From Sorangium cellulosum So ce56 (GTDB taxonomy: Bacteria; Myxococcota_A; Polyangia; Polyangiales; Polyangiaceae), in the NCBI RefSeq assembly GCF_000067165.1, contig NC_010162.1:5104501-5168500 (forward strand): a DNA stretch of 64,000 bases, in the 5' to 3' direction. Below the pieces are notes generated by a model that did not search any database, had not been told where the DNA came from, and saw only the letters and a program-made list of their open reading frames with translations. How positions within the stretch are numbered: the stretch's first letter is position 1; each line of letters opens with the position of its first letter. The translations under genes and the position numbers were made by a program. Below are positions 63,165 to 64,000 of the stretch, piece after piece.

Positions 63165-64000
63165 ATGCCCTCCCCGGACAAGAGCTCCTCCGATCGCCCG
63201 AGCGCCGGCCCGCCCTCGAGCGAGCTCAGGGATCTCGCGCCGGAGGCGTCCGGCGTCGCCGCGATCGGCGCCGCCGCGCTGTCCCTCTTCCAGTCGGCGC
63301 GCGAGCTCTACTCGGTATTTGTAAGGACGCTTTACTACTGCGCGAAGGGGCGCCGCGAGCCGGGCGCGGTGCTCCAACAGATGTACGAGATCGGCAACAA
63401 ATCGCTGTTCTTCCTGACGGTCGTGATGGGCTTCATCGGGATGATCATGGTCTTCCAGGCCGGCCAGCAGGCGAAGCGGGTCATCCCGGATCTGACCATG
63501 CTCGGCGCGACGTACCTCGAGCTGCTCGTCCGCGATCTCGCCGCGTCGATCGCCGCGCTGATGCTCGCCACGCGGGTCGGCGCGGGCATCGCCGCCGAGA
63601 TCGGCTCGATGGTGGTGACCGAGCAGGTCGACGCGCTCCGCATGTGCGCGGCCGATCCGATCGACTACCTCATCAAGCCGCGGTTCATCGCGAGCCTCCT
63701 CATGACGACGTGCCTCATCGTCTGGAGCGCCGCGGTCTCCTTCACCACCGGGATGGTCACCGCGTACAGCATGTTCGATGTCAGCCCCGAGACGTTCATG
63801 AACGTCAGCCTCGTCGACGCGGGTGATCTCGCGACCGGCCTCGCGAAGTGCGTGGCCTACGGCGCCGCGATCCCGGTGGTCTCCGGCCACTCCGGGCTGT
63901 CGACCTTCGGCGGCAGCGAGGGCGTGGGCTGGGCGACGACGCGCGCGGTCGTGAACTCCTCGCTCGCGGTCATCGTGCTCAACATGCTGATCTCGGCGGC
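63165..64000 (+). CDS. MlaE-family ABC transporter permease, second copy, cut by window edge
   Basis: The visible part starts at ATG 63165 and runs open to the edge (about 278 residues). The N-terminus is Ser/Pro-rich, then LFQSARELYSVFVRTLYYCAKGR. The MlaE core is IGNKSLFFLTVVMGFIGMIMVFQAG, LGATYLELLVRDLAASIAALMLATRVGAGIAAEIGSMVVTEQVDALRMCAADP, and YLIKPRFIASLLMTTCLIVW. It diverges clearly from the first copy but shares the EQ(V/I)DALR loop. The ATPase and MCE protein would be expected to the right, outside the window. Confidence 0.9.
   Translation, partial: MPSPDKSSSDRPSAGPPSSELRDLAPEASGVAAIGAAALSLFQSARELYSVFVRTLYYCAKGRREPGAVLQQMYEIGNKSLFFLTVVMGFIGMIMVFQAGQQAKRVIPDLTMLGATYLELLVRDLAASIAALMLATRVGAGIAAEIGSMVVTEQVDALRMCAADPIDYLIKPRFIASLLMTTCLIVWSAAVSFTTGMVTAYSMFDVSPETFMNVSLVDAGDLATGLAKCVAYGAAIPVVSGHSGLSTFGGSEGVGWATTRAVVNSSLAVIVLNMLISA

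Overview
The window looks like chromosome of a soil myxobacterium of the Sorangium/Polyangium type. This is inferred from composition and gene content, not from a database match. The DNA is very GC-rich with strong third-position GC bias. It holds three Ser/Thr protein kinases, a receiver-PATAN protein, an FHA-sigma54 activator, two ECF sigma factors, many Cys-rich or beta-propeller lipoproteins, and single-copy housekeeping genes (proA, rsfS, rlmH, guaA, class II DAHP synthase). No tRNA, rRNA, CRISPR array, insertion sequence, integrase or phage gene was recognised.

Layout. 1-1.3 kb: a sigma-region-4-like DNA-binding protein (cut by the left edge) and a MerR-type regulator with a MerR-style promoter. 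1.7-6.4 kb: a tightly overlapping operon of an alpha/beta hydrolase lacking its nucleophile, a permease fused to a peptide-binding protein, and an OppB-type permease, with no ATPase gene. 6.4-12.9 kb (minus strand): receiver-PATAN protein, zinc-ribbon kinase, SPFH/SHOCT protein. 13.1-14.9 kb: a 59-codon leader ORF, a conserved hypothetical protein, and a NikR-family regulator without nickel ligands. 14.9-21.2 kb: SPOR protein, an ECF-FecR-barrel trio, two secreted proteins. 21.4-28.9 kb: ABM/SRPBCC protein, a decayed metallophosphatase, a large disrupted DNRLRE/vWA gene, and a divergent WYL-regulator/SDR pair. 29-34 kb: secreted and lipoprotein genes in long non-coding spacers. 32.3-38.4 kb: a minus-strand kinase/TPR/propeller operon divergent from an FHA-sigma54 activator. 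38.5-44.7 kb: a frameshifted Cys-rich gene, proA-rsfS-rlmH, two Pro-rich lipoproteins, guaA, a PEGA-like lipoprotein. 44.8-49.6 kb: a small protein coupled to a second ECF factor, a small basic protein, and a kinase with its TM partner. 49.7-53.7 kb: DAHP synthase, an SRPBCC-like protein, an RbfA-like/RtcB pair. 53.7-64 kb: subtilisin-like lipoprotein, methyltransferase/epimerase pair, GST, K+/H+ antiporter, DMT exporter, tandem MlaE permeases (the second cut by the right edge).

How genes work together. Most units are short operons with 4-bp overlaps (ATGA or GTGA), which imply coupled translation. Signalling units couple surface or envelope proteins to kinases or sigma factors. The most unusual combinations are the RbfA-like/RtcB pair (possible ribosomal RNA repair), the NikR relative without metal ligands, the permease-binding-protein fusion with an extra membrane segment, and the pseudo-hydrolase heading its operon. 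The 22.2-26.7 kb stretch carries several broken reading frames together with an AT-richer spacer, so it is either decaying DNA or an error-prone stretch of assembly.
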